From contig JBFLXR010000024.1 of NCBI GenBank assembly GCA_040757065.1, positions 1 to 26,795 of the forward strand: DNA of 26,795 nucleotides, given 5' to 3'. The position numbers and the translations under genes are program-made. Position 1 is the first letter of the stretch, and the number at the start of each line of letters is the position of its first letter. The notes below the pieces were generated by a model, which was not told where the DNA came from, did no database searches, and worked only from the letters and a program-made list of their open reading frames with translations. Origin of the DNA: JBFLXR01 sp040757065. Its GTDB lineage: Bacteria; Pseudomonadota; Gammaproteobacteria; Burkholderiales; Gallionellaceae. Below, piece after piece: positions 6,707 to 14,022 of the stretch.

Positions 6707-8056
6707 ATGCTCGACAACCTCACCTCACGCCTGACGGGCGTCATCAAAACGCTGCGCGGACACGCCCGACTGACCGAAGGCAATATTCAGGATGCCTTGC
6801 GCGAAGTGCGCATGGCCTTGCTGGAAGCCGACGTCGCGCTGCCGGTGGTGAAACAATTTATTGCCGACGTAAAAGAAGCCGCGCTGGGGCAAGAAGTCAT
6901 CGGCAGCCTGTCGCCCGGCCAAGCGCTGATCGGCGTAGTGCATCGCGAACTGACCAAGCTGATGGGCGAACAAAACGTCGGCATCAACTTGGCGACCACC
7001 CCGCCCGCAGCCATTCTGATGGCCGGCTTGCAGGGTGCAGGTAAAACCACCACCAGCGGCAAACTTGCCAAGCTGCTGCGCGACCAGCAAAAGAAAAAAG
7101 TCCTGCTGGTCAGCTGCGACGTCTATCGTCCTGCCGCGATCGAGCAACTGCGCACGCTGGCCAAGCAACTGGAAGTGGATTTCTTCGACTCCAATCCCAG
7201 CCAGAAACCGCGCGACATCGCACTGGCCGCGCTGGATTACGCCCGCAAACACTACCATGACGTGCTGATCGTCGACACGGCAGGCCGCCTTGCCATCGAC
7301 GCCGCCATGATGGCCGAAATTCAAGACCTGCACGCCGCCGTCAAACCGATCGAAACGCTGTTCGTGGTGGACGCGATGACCGGTCAGGATGCGGTGAACA
7401 CCGCCAAAGCCTTCGGCGAAGCTCTGCCGCTCACCGGCGTGATTCTGACCAAGCTGGACGGCGATGCCCGCGGCGGTGCAGCACTTTCGGTGCGCAACGT
7501 TACCGGCAAACCGATCAAATTCGTCGGCGTCAGCGAAAAACCCTCCGGCCTGGAAGCCTTCCACCCCGAACGCATGGCCTCGCGCGTGCTGGGCATGGGC
7601 GACGTACTCTCGCTGATCGAAGAAGCCCAACGCGAAGTCGATCATGCCGAAGCCGAAAAACTGGCGCAAAAAGTGAAGAGCGGCAAAGGTTTCGACCTGA
7701 ACGACTTCAAAACGCAAATCGTACAAATGCGCAAAATGGGCGGCATGACCGCCATGCTGGATAAACTGCCTGCACAATTCGGCCAAATGGCTTCCGGCGC
7801 AAAAGTGGACGACCGCGCCATCAACCGCATCGAAGGCATCATCAACTCGATGACACCCGCCGAACGCGCCAACCCCGACATCATCAAAGCCTCGCGCAAA
7901 CGCCGCATCGCCGCAGGTGCGGGCGTGCAGGTCATGCACGTCAACCAACTGCTCTCGCAGTTCGAACAAACGCAAAAGATGATGAAAATGTTCAGCAAAG
8001 GCGGCATCGCCAAACTCATGCGCGGCATGAAAGGCATGATGCCCGGCATGCGCTAA
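6707..8056 (+). CDS. ffh: Signal recognition particle protein Ffh
   Basis: Ffh is the SRP54 GTPase that binds 4.5S RNA and hydrophobic signal sequences and docks with FtsY to target proteins to the membrane. The 449-residue protein has the N-domain helices (1-90), the G-domain with P-loop GLQGAGKTT (107-115), DVYRPAAIEQL, DTAGR, and TKLDGDARGG. The methionine-rich M-domain follows (MRKMGGMTAMLDKLP, then ERANPDIIKASRKRRIAAGAG), ending KGMMPGMR. It is divergent from the CcsA-like gene. Confidence 0.98.
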   Translation: MLDNLTSRLTGVIKTLRGHARLTEGNIQDALREVRMALLEADVALPVVKQFIADVKEAALGQEVIGSLSPGQALIGVVHRELTKLMGEQNVGINLATTPPAAILMAGLQGAGKTTTSGKLAKLLRDQQKKKVLLVSCDVYRPAAIEQLRTLAKQLEVDFFDSNPSQKPRDIALAALDYARKHYHDVLIVDTAGRLAIDAAMMAEIQDLHAAVKPIETLFVVDAMTGQDAVNTAKAFGEALPLTGVILTKLDGDARGGAALSVRNVTGKPIKFVGVSEKPSGLEAFHPERMASRVLGMGDVLSLIEEAQREVDHAEAEKLAQKVKSGKGFDLNDFKTQIVQMRKMGGMTAMLDKLPAQFGQMASGAKVDDRAINRIEGIINSMTPAERANPDIIKASRKRRIAAGAGVQVMHVNQLLSQFEQTQKMMKMFSKGGIAKLMRGMKGMMPGMR

Positions 8057-8068
8057 CCGCTTTACCGT

Positions 8069-8104
8069 TTAATAGAATTTTTAATAGAATTTTTAATAGA
8101 TTTT
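8069..8104 (+). repeat. Three tandem copies of a 12-base A/T-rich unit
   Basis: TTAATAGAATTT occurs at 8069-8080 and 8081-8092, and with one change (TTAATAGATTTT) at 8093-8104. The array fills most of the gap between ffh and the HAD gene and ends just before that gene's ribosome-binding region. Confidence 0.9.
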
Positions 8105-8116
8105 AAAGAGACTGAC

Positions 8117-8833
8117 ATGACCATCCAAGCCATTATTTTCGACGTGGACGGCACGCTGGCCGATACCGAAGACGCACACCGCATCGCTTTCAACAAAGCC
8201 TTCGCCGACAACGGCCTCGACTGGAACTGGGACACCGCCCTGTACGACAAACTGCTGAAAGTCACCGGCGGCAAAGAGCGCATCAAATATTTCGTTTCCG
8301 ACTTCCTCACCGGCTACACGCAGCCCGCCGATTTCGATGAATTCGTGAAGCATCTGCACAAAGTCAAAACCGCGCACTACACCGCCATGCTGGCCGACGG
8401 CCACATCCCCCTGCGCCCCGGCATCAAGCAACTCATGCAAGACGCCCGCGCCGCAGGCATCACCCTCGCCGTTGCCACCACCACCTCGCCGGAAAACGTC
8501 TCCGCCCTACTTGAAGTCGGCCTCGGCAAAGACTGGGCGAGCTACTTCGCCGCCCTCGGCTGCGGCGACATCGTCCCGGCCAAAAAACCCGCACCCGACA
8601 TCTACAACTGGGTGCTGAACGAACTGAAACTCGCCCCGCAAGACTGCATCGCACTGGAAGACTCCAACAACGGCCTGCGCTCCAGCCTCGCCGCGGGCAT
8701 CAAAACCTACATCACCACCAACCACTACACCCGCAACCAAGACTTCACCGGCGCAGCCGGCGTCTTCGCCGACCTCTCCGACCTGCCAGGCTTCTACCGC
8801 AACGCGGGCCTCCCCCTTTCCAAAACTGCCTGA
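8117..8833 (+). CDS. HAD-superfamily hydrolase, CbbY/Gph-like phosphatase
   Basis: A 238-residue soluble HAD subfamily IA protein. All four motifs are visible: FDVDGTLADTE with the nucleophile Asp9 and acid Asp11, VATTTS (motif II), the KKPAPDIY lysine (motif III) and ALEDSNNGLRS (motif IV). The helical cap between residues 15 and 85 resembles CbbY-type phosphatases, which act on sugar phosphates such as xylulose-1,5-bisphosphate or phosphoglycolate. Substrate cannot be told from sequence. It lies 60 bases past ffh, behind a short A/T-rich tandem repeat, with a moderate AAAGAG ribosome-binding site. Confidence 0.9.
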   Translation: MTIQAIIFDVDGTLADTEDAHRIAFNKAFADNGLDWNWDTALYDKLLKVTGGKERIKYFVSDFLTGYTQPADFDEFVKHLHKVKTAHYTAMLADGHIPLRPGIKQLMQDARAAGITLAVATTTSPENVSALLEVGLGKDWASYFAALGCGDIVPAKKPAPDIYNWVLNELKLAPQDCIALEDSNNGLRSSLAAGIKTYITTNHYTRNQDFTGAAGVFADLSDLPGFYRNAGLPLSKTA

Positions 8834-8848
8834 TCGCATTAGGATAAC

Positions 8849-8870
8849 GGCGTGCAGACACCTGCACGCC
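8849..8870 (+). terminator. Hairpin after the HAD gene (terminator-like, no T-run)
   Basis: GGCGTGCAG pairs with CTGCACGCC over 9 bases around ACAC, 16 bases past the HAD stop and 6 bases before the tRNA. No T-run follows, so it may be a weak terminator or an RNA-processing hairpin for the tRNA 5' end. Confidence 0.55.
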
Positions 8871-8876
8871 CGCCGT

Positions 8877-8946
<70 letters not shown>

Positions 8947-8952
<6 letters not shown>

Positions 8953-8996
8953 CCGACAAGAAGCCGGTCGCGCTCCTAAAACAGCAAGCATATCTT
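8947..8996 (+). repeat. Direct repeat copy A at the tRNA-Ala 3' end (possible att-like site)
   Basis: Bases 8958-8996 match 23036-23074 at 35 of 39 positions (shared core includes AAGAAGCCGG and AAGCATATCTT). The similarity continues, with a 3-base gap, back into the last bases of the tRNA (CACCACCG against CGCCACCG). The two copies have the same orientation and enclose the guanidine gene block. An attachment-site origin is inference. Confidence 0.6.
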
Positions 8997-9015
8997 TGCA
9001 CCGAATGCAAAGATA
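8991..9015. terminator. Hairpin 3' of tRNA-Ala
   Basis: TATCTTTGCA (8991-9000) pairs over 10 bases with TGCAAAGATA (9006-9015) around CCGAA. No T-run follows. It could end or trim the tRNA transcript, or limit read-through from the minus-strand operon that ends at 9065. Confidence 0.5.
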
Positions 9016-9064
9016 ACACCCTGCTCAATTTTCCCGGGATGTACCACTTTCTCCCCTGCGATAC

Positions 9065-9847
9065 TCATTCGTAAAAATTCGGAAATTGTCGAAGCGATGA
9101 GAAGAACCCCATGTCATGATTCGGCCACAGTTGGGCATGCTCCTGACGCTGCAACATCTTCAGTCTGCGGATGCTATCCAGGGCCAGATCCTCACGATCC
9201 TGCCAGCACACACCGGGTGCGATTTCCTGATCCAGATTCTCGATTAAGTCAGCCGCATCCCCGCACAAAATAACAGGATCGCCCTTGGGAAGTTCGATCC
9301 ACATCGACATGTGTCCAGCCGTATGTCCCGGCGAAGCAATCGCCCTGACGCCGGGAACCAGGTCGTACTCGCCGCGCTTGATTTGCCAAGGATAGTTGCC
9401 CGCAAAATCTTCCGGAAAACAGGCCGGATCCTGCATGCTATGCGCCGCCATCAACTCATCATGCTGGACATGCACTTCTCTGCCGCACACATCACACAAG
9501 CCACCGGCATGGTCAAAATGCAAGTGACTGAGGAACACCACGTCAATGTCGGCCGGAGTCAATCCCATCCTACCCAGATGGTGCGGCAGTCGCTGCATTT
9601 CGCGCATATCGGGAGCACCGAAGCCAAAGCTTTCCCGGTTGTAGTATTTTTCCCGCAGGGCGGGATCGGCGATCTTGGCATAATCGCAGCCGACGTCGAA
9701 CAGGATGCGCCCGTTCCGGGTCTCTATCAGGTAGGCAAGGATAGGCGCTTCGATGATCTGCCCCTGACCGCGATTGCGCGTCGAGAGCGACTTATCGTAA
9801 CGATGTGTGGCCGTTAGAAGGGGCCACAGTCGAAGTACTTGGCTCAT
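9065..9847 (-). CDS. Metallo-beta-lactamase-fold hydrolase (N-acyl homoserine lactonase-like)
   Basis: A 260-residue soluble protein of the MBL fold. The two-metal site is visible: SHLHFDHAGG (His108, His110, Asp112, His113), a later SPGHTAGH, the bridging Asp in CGDAADL, and a C-terminal WPNHD. Length and pattern resemble AiiA/AttM lactonases, which open acyl-homoserine lactones or gamma-butyrolactone; another lactone or ester is equally possible. ATG 9847 is preferred to the GTG at 9853 because it overlaps the previous reading frame's stop (TAATG) and has AGGAG 8 bases upstream. It is the last gene of the leftward accessory block. Confidence 0.85.
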   Translation of the reverse strand: MSQVLRLWPLLTATHRYDKSLSTRNRGQGQIIEAPILAYLIETRNGRILFDVGCDYAKIADPALREKYYNRESFGFGAPDMREMQRLPHHLGRMGLTPADIDVVFLSHLHFDHAGGLCDVCGREVHVQHDELMAAHSMQDPACFPEDFAGNYPWQIKRGEYDLVPGVRAIASPGHTAGHMSMWIELPKGDPVILCGDAADLIENLDQEIAPGVCWQDREDLALDSIRRLKMLQRQEHAQLWPNHDMGFFSSLRQFPNFYE

Positions 9848-10027
9848 TAGCACGCTCCTAATGTGTCGATGATGATTTGCGTGTTCGCTATTTGCAGTAC
9901 GGCATCATGCAGCATGAGATACGAACACACCTCGGCGGTCACAACCGGTCGTCGCCGCGTATCCGCCGGGAACGAGGAAATCCCGCTGCATACCGACCAC
10001 GATAAGCGCCTCATGCCACTTATCCAT
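9847..10027 (-). pseudogene. Remnant of an isochorismatase-family hydrolase (internal deletion)
   Basis: An ATG at 10027 overlaps the stop of the transporter gene (ATGGATAA) and opens a frame reading EALIVVGMQRDFLVPGG, which matches the N-terminal Asp-bearing motif of isochorismatase-family hydrolases (usually D-M-Q-x-D-F), with Gly in place of the first Asp. The frame stops after 40 codons at 9905. A different frame across the second half ends with a tail like the family's C-terminus (LHDAVLQIANTQIIIDTL) and stops at 9847, overlapping the next start. An intact member has about 200 residues, so roughly 140 codons appear lost with a frameshift. The N-terminal match is good; the C-terminal match is tentative. 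Confidence 0.55.
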
Positions 10028-10910
10028 TCGTTGTTCCGCTCGATTCGGTACGTGCCTCGATGACCGCGGCGGAAAGGATCAGCGCCCCGCCGACCGCCTC
10101 GCGCCATGACAAGTGTTCGCCGCCGATCAGCACAGCCGAAAGCACTCCCACCACCAGTTCGCCCAGCAGCAGGATGGCTGCGCGCCCGGCATCCAGCCGC
10201 GCAACACCGTAGAAGGTCACCAGCGTACCCGGCAATATCCACAACAAGCCGAGAGCCAGCATAGCGCCGACTTGCCGCCCATCAGGCGACGGTATGGGCT
10301 GGGCGCCGAACACCAAGAAGCCCAGCGCAATCAGCGCGCAGCCGCCTATCATCGCGGTCGCCCGCACCGAATCGGGGAGATGATGTCCGACGCGCACCGC
10401 CACGTTGTTAAGCGCAAATGCCAGACCGGACGAGAGCGCCAACAGGTCGATCATCGACAGCGGAACCGAGAACAGTTCCGGCCCGCCCAGTGTTGCGCCG
10501 AGACCGACCAGCGCCAGCAGCAGCGAAATGAGGCGCAGACGGGTGAATGCTTCCCCCAGAAAGAGGCGGGCAGCCACGATAGTCCACACCGGCGCAAGGA
10601 AGAACAGCAGCATCACACGCACCACGCCGCCCTGGGTCAACGCAGTGACCAGCGAGGCGTTGGCCCATCCACCCATCAGCATCATGATGGACAGCAAACC
10701 GAGTTGGCCGCGCCACTCGAAAAAACTCCGCAAGGCAAAGGGCAACAGCAGCAAGGCGGCAAGCCCATAGGCAAGTACCTGCACAATGCTGCCGGCTGCA
10801 CCGATGCCCTCCAGCATCTTCAAGGGCCACCATAGCATCCCCCAGAACAGCGCGCCGACCAACAGCGAACCGATCGGCATGCCCTCTCTTGGTGTCGTTA
10901 ACGCCGCCAT
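10020..10910 (-). CDS. EamA/DMT-superfamily transporter
   Basis: A 296-residue inner-membrane protein with about ten hydrophobic helices in two EamA-like halves (about 10-140 and 155-285). Family members export amino acids, nucleosides or other metabolites by proton exchange. Visible features are the short N-terminal tail, paired small-residue helices such as GALFWGMLWWPLK, and LLGELVVGVLSAVLIGGEHLS near the end, typical of the second repeat. It lies 7 bases past the desaturase-like gene, and its stop overlaps the start of the isochorismatase remnant, so it belongs to the same transcript. Substrate is unknown; a guanidine or intermediate exporter is only a guess. Confidence 0.85.
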   Translation of the reverse strand: MAALTTPREGMPIGSLLVGALFWGMLWWPLKMLEGIGAAGSIVQVLAYGLAALLLLPFALRSFFEWRGQLGLLSIMMLMGGWANASLVTALTQGGVVRVMLLFFLAPVWTIVAARLFLGEAFTRLRLISLLLALVGLGATLGGPELFSVPLSMIDLLALSSGLAFALNNVAVRVGHHLPDSVRATAMIGGCALIALGFLVFGAQPIPSPDGRQVGAMLALGLLWILPGTLVTFYGVARLDAGRAAILLLGELVVGVLSAVLIGGEHLSWREAVGGALILSAAVIEARTESSGTTNG

Positions 10911-10917
10911 GGTCGAT

Positions 10918-11928
10918 TCACACCGCTGTCAGGAAGGAAACCGACACTGCACCGATGAAGTCCTTCGTCTTGCCGGACAAGGGATCGACCTCGCCGTAAT
11001 CGTCGGATAGCACGCGCGTCACGCGATGGCGATGGAATGGCCATAGCAGTCGCGCCATCGGAATCACCTGGGCATGGTCGTCGCCATACAGCTTGCGATG
11101 CAGGGTAGGCAGCCGATACCAAGGCACCGCAAGCTGCTCATGGTGCGCATTGTGGTAAGGGAAATTCATGAGCAGCAGGTTCAGCCAGGGCCAGCGCGTG
11201 CTGACCAAATTGGAATAGGTGTTGCCCTGCTCGTATGCCTTGTCACGCAGTTTATCGTCGGGAATCTTGCCGCCTTCCAGAATGGCATACGCATCGTAGG
11301 TATGTTGGAAGGCGTCGGCGAAGCGCAAAACAGTGACCATAATCAGGTAGGCGACTCCATACAACAACAGCGCCTGCATCGAGTAGAAAGCCAGCACAGC
11401 GAATGCGATACCGCGCACCAGCAGGACCAGCATCACGCGCTGGCGATCCGAGCGACGTTCTTCGCGCAGGAACGGCAACGCAATCACGAACGTATGCATC
11501 AGCAGCTCGACGGCGGGGATATATGACCACTCCATCAAAAGAACGAAGCGCCGCAGCGGCACAGGCAAGGACTGGATCAGTGCCTTGGCATCAAGGCTGA
11601 TCACGTCGGCACGATCGACATGATGGCGTACATGCTTGTGGCGCAGATGTTCGTAGCGCGCATAGCAACTGCCGGTGAGCCAGGTCATCAACACACCGCC
11701 CTGCGAGTTCGCCTCATGGCGCGCAAATATCGTATCGTGCGCAAACTCGTGGAACAGATAGGCGGCGATGATGAGTGCGTGCGCGAACCACAGCGTGGCC
11801 GGCAAAGCAATCAGCAGGTTGTCGCTCGCCATCAGCCACAGGCCGATCCCGTAGCCGCTCAGGGCATACGTAAGGGCAATAGAATTCGGAAGGATGCCAT
11901 CTGCATGGCGAAAGATGCGCGTGCGCAT
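10918..11928 (-). CDS. Membrane di-iron fatty acid desaturase/hydroxylase-family protein
   Basis: A 336-residue protein with several membrane segments and the three histidine boxes of integral-membrane di-iron oxygenases: HEFAHD (60-65), HVRHH (99-103) and HNAHH (259-263), plus His209 in DAFQHTYD. Such enzymes desaturate or hydroxylate acyl chains, alkanes, sterols or small molecules using O2 and an electron donor. Nothing here fixes the substrate. It sits between the substrate-binding protein and an EamA transporter, within a guanidine-related gene set, which is unusual; oxidation of an alkylated guanidine or a membrane lipid are both possible. A strong hairpin lies just upstream. Confidence 0.85.
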   Translation of the reverse strand: MRTRIFRHADGILPNSIALTYALSGYGIGLWLMASDNLLIALPATLWFAHALIIAAYLFHEFAHDTIFARHEANSQGGVLMTWLTGSCYARYEHLRHKHVRHHVDRADVISLDAKALIQSLPVPLRRFVLLMEWSYIPAVELLMHTFVIALPFLREERRSDRQRVMLVLLVRGIAFAVLAFYSMQALLLYGVAYLIMVTVLRFADAFQHTYDAYAILEGGKIPDDKLRDKAYEQGNTYSNLVSTRWPWLNLLLMNFPYHNAHHEQLAVPWYRLPTLHRKLYGDDHAQVIPMARLLWPFHRHRVTRVLSDDYGEVDPLSGKTKDFIGAVSVSFLTAV

Positions 11929-11944
11929 GATAACTCCTCAAGCG

Positions 11945-11973
11945 CGCCCCTACCGGCATGGCCGGCGGGGGCG
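11945..11973 (-). terminator. GC-rich hairpin between substrate-binding protein and desaturase-like genes
   Basis: CCGGC/GCCGG (loop ATG) is stacked inside CGCCCC/GGGGCG, forming an 11-bp interrupted stem 10 bases past the binding-protein stop. There is no T-run. Such hairpins often protect the abundant binding-protein mRNA and lower expression of downstream genes. Confidence 0.6.
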
Positions 11974-11982
11974 TTCGCCTCG

Positions 11983-12963
11983 TTACTTCACAATAGCCTT
12001 GACGAAGGTATCGTCAAGGGTGGTCTCGATTGCCACCGGCTTCTTGATCTGACCGCTCTTTAGCAGGATCTCGTTGATCACTCCGCCGCTGACGAAGTAG
12101 GACTTGGTATCCTTGCCCGGCTTAAACGGCTGCAGCATCTCCTTCAGCGGAATGTTGTACACGCCTCCCATCTGTTCCAGCACTTCCTTGCCCGACACGC
12201 CGATGGCCTTACCGATGATCTCGGACGCTTCCTTCGGATTGGATTTCATATAGGCCAGACCGTCCAGATAGGCCTTGATCAATGCGCTGACCTCCTTGCC
12301 GTGTTTCTTGATGTAGGCATCGTCGAACACCAACACGTCGGCGATCAAACCGGGCGCTTCCTTGGAGGAATAGATGACATGGAACTGCTTGCCGCCGCCC
12401 ATCGCCAGGATCTGCGAAACGTTGGGTTCATAGGTAGTGCCGGCAGGAACGGCCTTCGACGCCATCGCAGAAGGGATCGCTTCCGGCGTCATATTGACCG
12501 GACTGATGTCCTTGTCGCTCATGCCGTTGATCTTCAGCGCGTAGGAAATCAGGAAATCGGAAGGGGACAGCGGAGCGTAGGCAACCTTCTTGCCTTTCAG
12601 GTCGCTGATTTTCTTGATCGACATGTCCGCCAGCACGGCATCGCCGCCGTTCGAGTAGTCGATGGGCATTACCACCTTGAACAGCTGGCCCTGAGCCGCC
12701 GCGCCGATCACCTGATCAAAGGTCATCAATGCGCCGTCCACCGCCTTGCCGGCGACCGCCGACGGCAACATGGCCGGATCGGCAAAGGTCTGCAAGGTGA
12801 CCTTGAGGTCGTGTTTCTTGTAGAAATCCTTGCCCTCGGCGACGTAGAACGGCGAGTAGCCGATCCATGTGGTCAGCGCGATCTTGACCGGCGTCGCTGC
12901 GCCTGCAGAGAACGAAGCCGTCAGCAAAGCTGCGGCTGCCATAAGTTTCTTGATATCCATCAT
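11983..12963 (-). CDS. ABC transporter periplasmic substrate-binding protein (NMT1/TauA/SsuA-like)
   Basis: A 326-residue secreted protein with a clear Sec signal peptide (MDIKKLMAAAALLTASFSAGA, cleavage after Ala about residue 22). The mature start is typical of NMT1/TauA-type binding proteins: VKIALTTWIGYSPFYVAEGKDFY, then a two-lobed body with a TFDQVIGAA segment. The ATGs at 12963 and 12960 both fit; AGGAG lies 5 bases before the first. The frame continues upstream to 13377, but that part overlaps the previous gene. It probably feeds the permease and ATPase encoded at 20894-22572 and so is likely to bind guanidine (inference). It has its own sigma-54 promoter 70-90 bases upstream. Confidence 0.88.
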   Translation of the reverse strand: MMDIKKLMAAAALLTASFSAGAATPVKIALTTWIGYSPFYVAEGKDFYKKHDLKVTLQTFADPAMLPSAVAGKAVDGALMTFDQVIGAAAQGQLFKVVMPIDYSNGGDAVLADMSIKKISDLKGKKVAYAPLSPSDFLISYALKINGMSDKDISPVNMTPEAIPSAMASKAVPAGTTYEPNVSQILAMGGGKQFHVIYSSKEAPGLIADVLVFDDAYIKKHGKEVSALIKAYLDGLAYMKSNPKEASEIIGKAIGVSGKEVLEQMGGVYNIPLKEMLQPFKPGKDTKSYFVSGGVINEILLKSGQIKKPVAIETTLDDTFVKAIVK

Positions 12964-12998
12964 GCTATCTCCTGTATTGAGTTGACCAACCGTTTCAC

Positions 12999-13015
12999 GA
13001 GGGCGATATACCCTC
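12999..13015 (-). other. Small stem-loop in the leader of the substrate-binding protein
   Basis: GAGGG and CCCTC form a 5-bp stem around a 7-base loop in the predicted 5' leader, between the promoter and the start codon. Function unknown; it may only stabilise the mRNA. Confidence 0.3.
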
Positions 13016-13036
13016 CTCTGCCTGCAAACCTTTGAC

Positions 13037-13053
13037 AGCAGATTCCATGCCAA
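13037..13053 (-). promoter_or_regulatory. Sigma-54 (-24/-12) promoter of the substrate-binding protein gene
   Basis: On the minus strand TTGGCATGGAATCTGCT has GG (13051-13050) and GC (13039-13038) separated by exactly 10 bases, the spacing of RpoN promoters (TGGCACG-N4-TTGCA). The predicted start is near 13026, about 63 bases before the gene. It shares TTGGCATG with the promoter at 22766-22782. This would let the binding protein be made at a higher level than the rest of the operon. Confidence 0.75.
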
Positions 13054-13115
13054 TTCTGCCGTGCGGCGTTCTGGCCTGTTCCGCCGGTGCTGCCACTGCC
13101 CGATGCCGCGTTCTT

Positions 13116-13132
13116 TGCACCTGCTTCGTGCA
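13116..13132 (-). promoter_or_regulatory. NtrC-like enhancer site
   Basis: TGCACC-TGCTT-CGTGCA on the plus strand differs from the palindromic NtrC consensus TGCACC-N5-GGTGCA at one position. It is centred about 98 bases upstream of the predicted start of the sigma-54 promoter at 13037-13053, the normal enhancer distance, and lies in the gap after the TIM-barrel gene. Confidence 0.6.
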
Positions 13133-13163
13133 TTGCATACGCGCCATGCACAATCTCGTGCGC

Positions 13164-14021
13164 CTATGCCCCCTTCCCTTGCGCGGTAGCGTTGCTCCAT
13201 GCGCGAAAGTGTTCGCGCTCCGTGTTCCCCATCCAGGCATTGACCGTCCACAGATCGGCGACCGGCTGGCACGTATAGGGCAGACAATGCAGATAACCGT
13301 CCGGGCCGAATTCCGGCGTCATGCTGCTGAATGTGCGGCCTGCAGCCAGTTGCGCATTCCAGATCGCCTCCCAGCAACGCTGATGAGATGCCAGCGCGCC
13401 GGCATATTCCGGCGCGGCCGGATGCGGCACCTGCGGCCCTTGGTCGTAGCCGACCCGCGCATGAATGTGGTGCGCGTGCTGCGCCATGACCAGCACGGCA
13501 TCCCAGTCGTCATCCAGCTGGCGTTCCATCACCACAACCCAATGGCTGAAATCGCAAGTAAGTTTCAGTTCCGGCAAGCGTTCCAGCACAGCCAGCGTGA
13601 TCCATGGGTTAAACAAGGAACGGCTGCGGTGCGTCTCGAAGCTGCATGCAATGCCCATGCGCGCCGCGATCTCCTGCGCTTCACCGAAGAAACGCACACT
13701 CTGTTCCAGCGTCCAGGCGTCGCAACCGCCGATCACCGTCACCCATTGCGGCGAGAGTGCGCGGCCAAGTCTCATCTGGCGCTCGACATCGGCAAGATGG
13801 TCCTGTACCGTGTCATGGCGGCGCGGCACATAGTTACCGCCGGTCACAATCTCCTGGATCCAGGCAAGCCCATGCGTTTGCAACGCCTCGTCCAATTCCG
13901 CGTGCGGCAACCTGTCGGCGTTGCCCTCTAGCCCGACGAAGCCTGCTTCCAACGCCTGCTTGGCAGCCGCCTCGTACGATCCTGCATGCCCCCAAAGCGT
14001 CTTGAATAGTTGCAGTTCCAT
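13164..14021 (-). CDS. Xylose isomerase-like TIM-barrel protein
   Basis: A 285-residue soluble protein of the sugar-phosphate isomerase/AP endonuclease-2 fold. Candidate metal ligands occur in barrel-strand motifs: QEIVTGGNY, CSFETHRSRS, TCDFSHW, HIHARVGYDQG and TPEFGPDG. The start at 14021 (MELQLFKTLWGHAG) is chosen because it lies 1 base past the allophanate hydrolase stop (TGAGATG); the frame stays open to 14096 inside that gene. The family includes hydroxypyruvate, xylose and ketose isomerases and epimerases, so a substrate cannot be named. Its place directly behind allophanate hydrolase implies joint expression, although the core guanidine pathway needs no sugar isomerase. Confidence 0.8.
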   Translation of the reverse strand: MELQLFKTLWGHAGSYEAAAKQALEAGFVGLEGNADRLPHAELDEALQTHGLAWIQEIVTGGNYVPRRHDTVQDHLADVERQMRLGRALSPQWVTVIGGCDAWTLEQSVRFFGEAQEIAARMGIACSFETHRSRSLFNPWITLAVLERLPELKLTCDFSHWVVVMERQLDDDWDAVLVMAQHAHHIHARVGYDQGPQVPHPAAPEYAGALASHQRCWEAIWNAQLAAGRTFSSMTPEFGPDGYLHCLPYTCQPVADLWTVNAWMGNTEREHFRAWSNATAQGKGA

Positions 14022-14022
14022 C

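Noticed and set aside
6725..7975. 416-codon frame antisense to ffh
   Set aside because: A shadow of the GC-rich ffh gene: no ribosome-binding site, composition dominated by His, Phe and Gly as expected from the reverse strand, and complete overlap with an essential gene.
9847..10242. 131-codon minus-strand frame ending at the MBL gene
   Set aside because: Its first two thirds overlap the EamA transporter in another frame and have no family character; only its end is part of the isochorismatase remnant.
12964..13377. Upstream extension of the substrate-binding protein frame
   Set aside because: The frame stays open to 13377, but that part overlaps the TIM-barrel gene, has no signal peptide at its start and contains the sigma-54 promoter. 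The signal peptide begins at the ATG near 12963.
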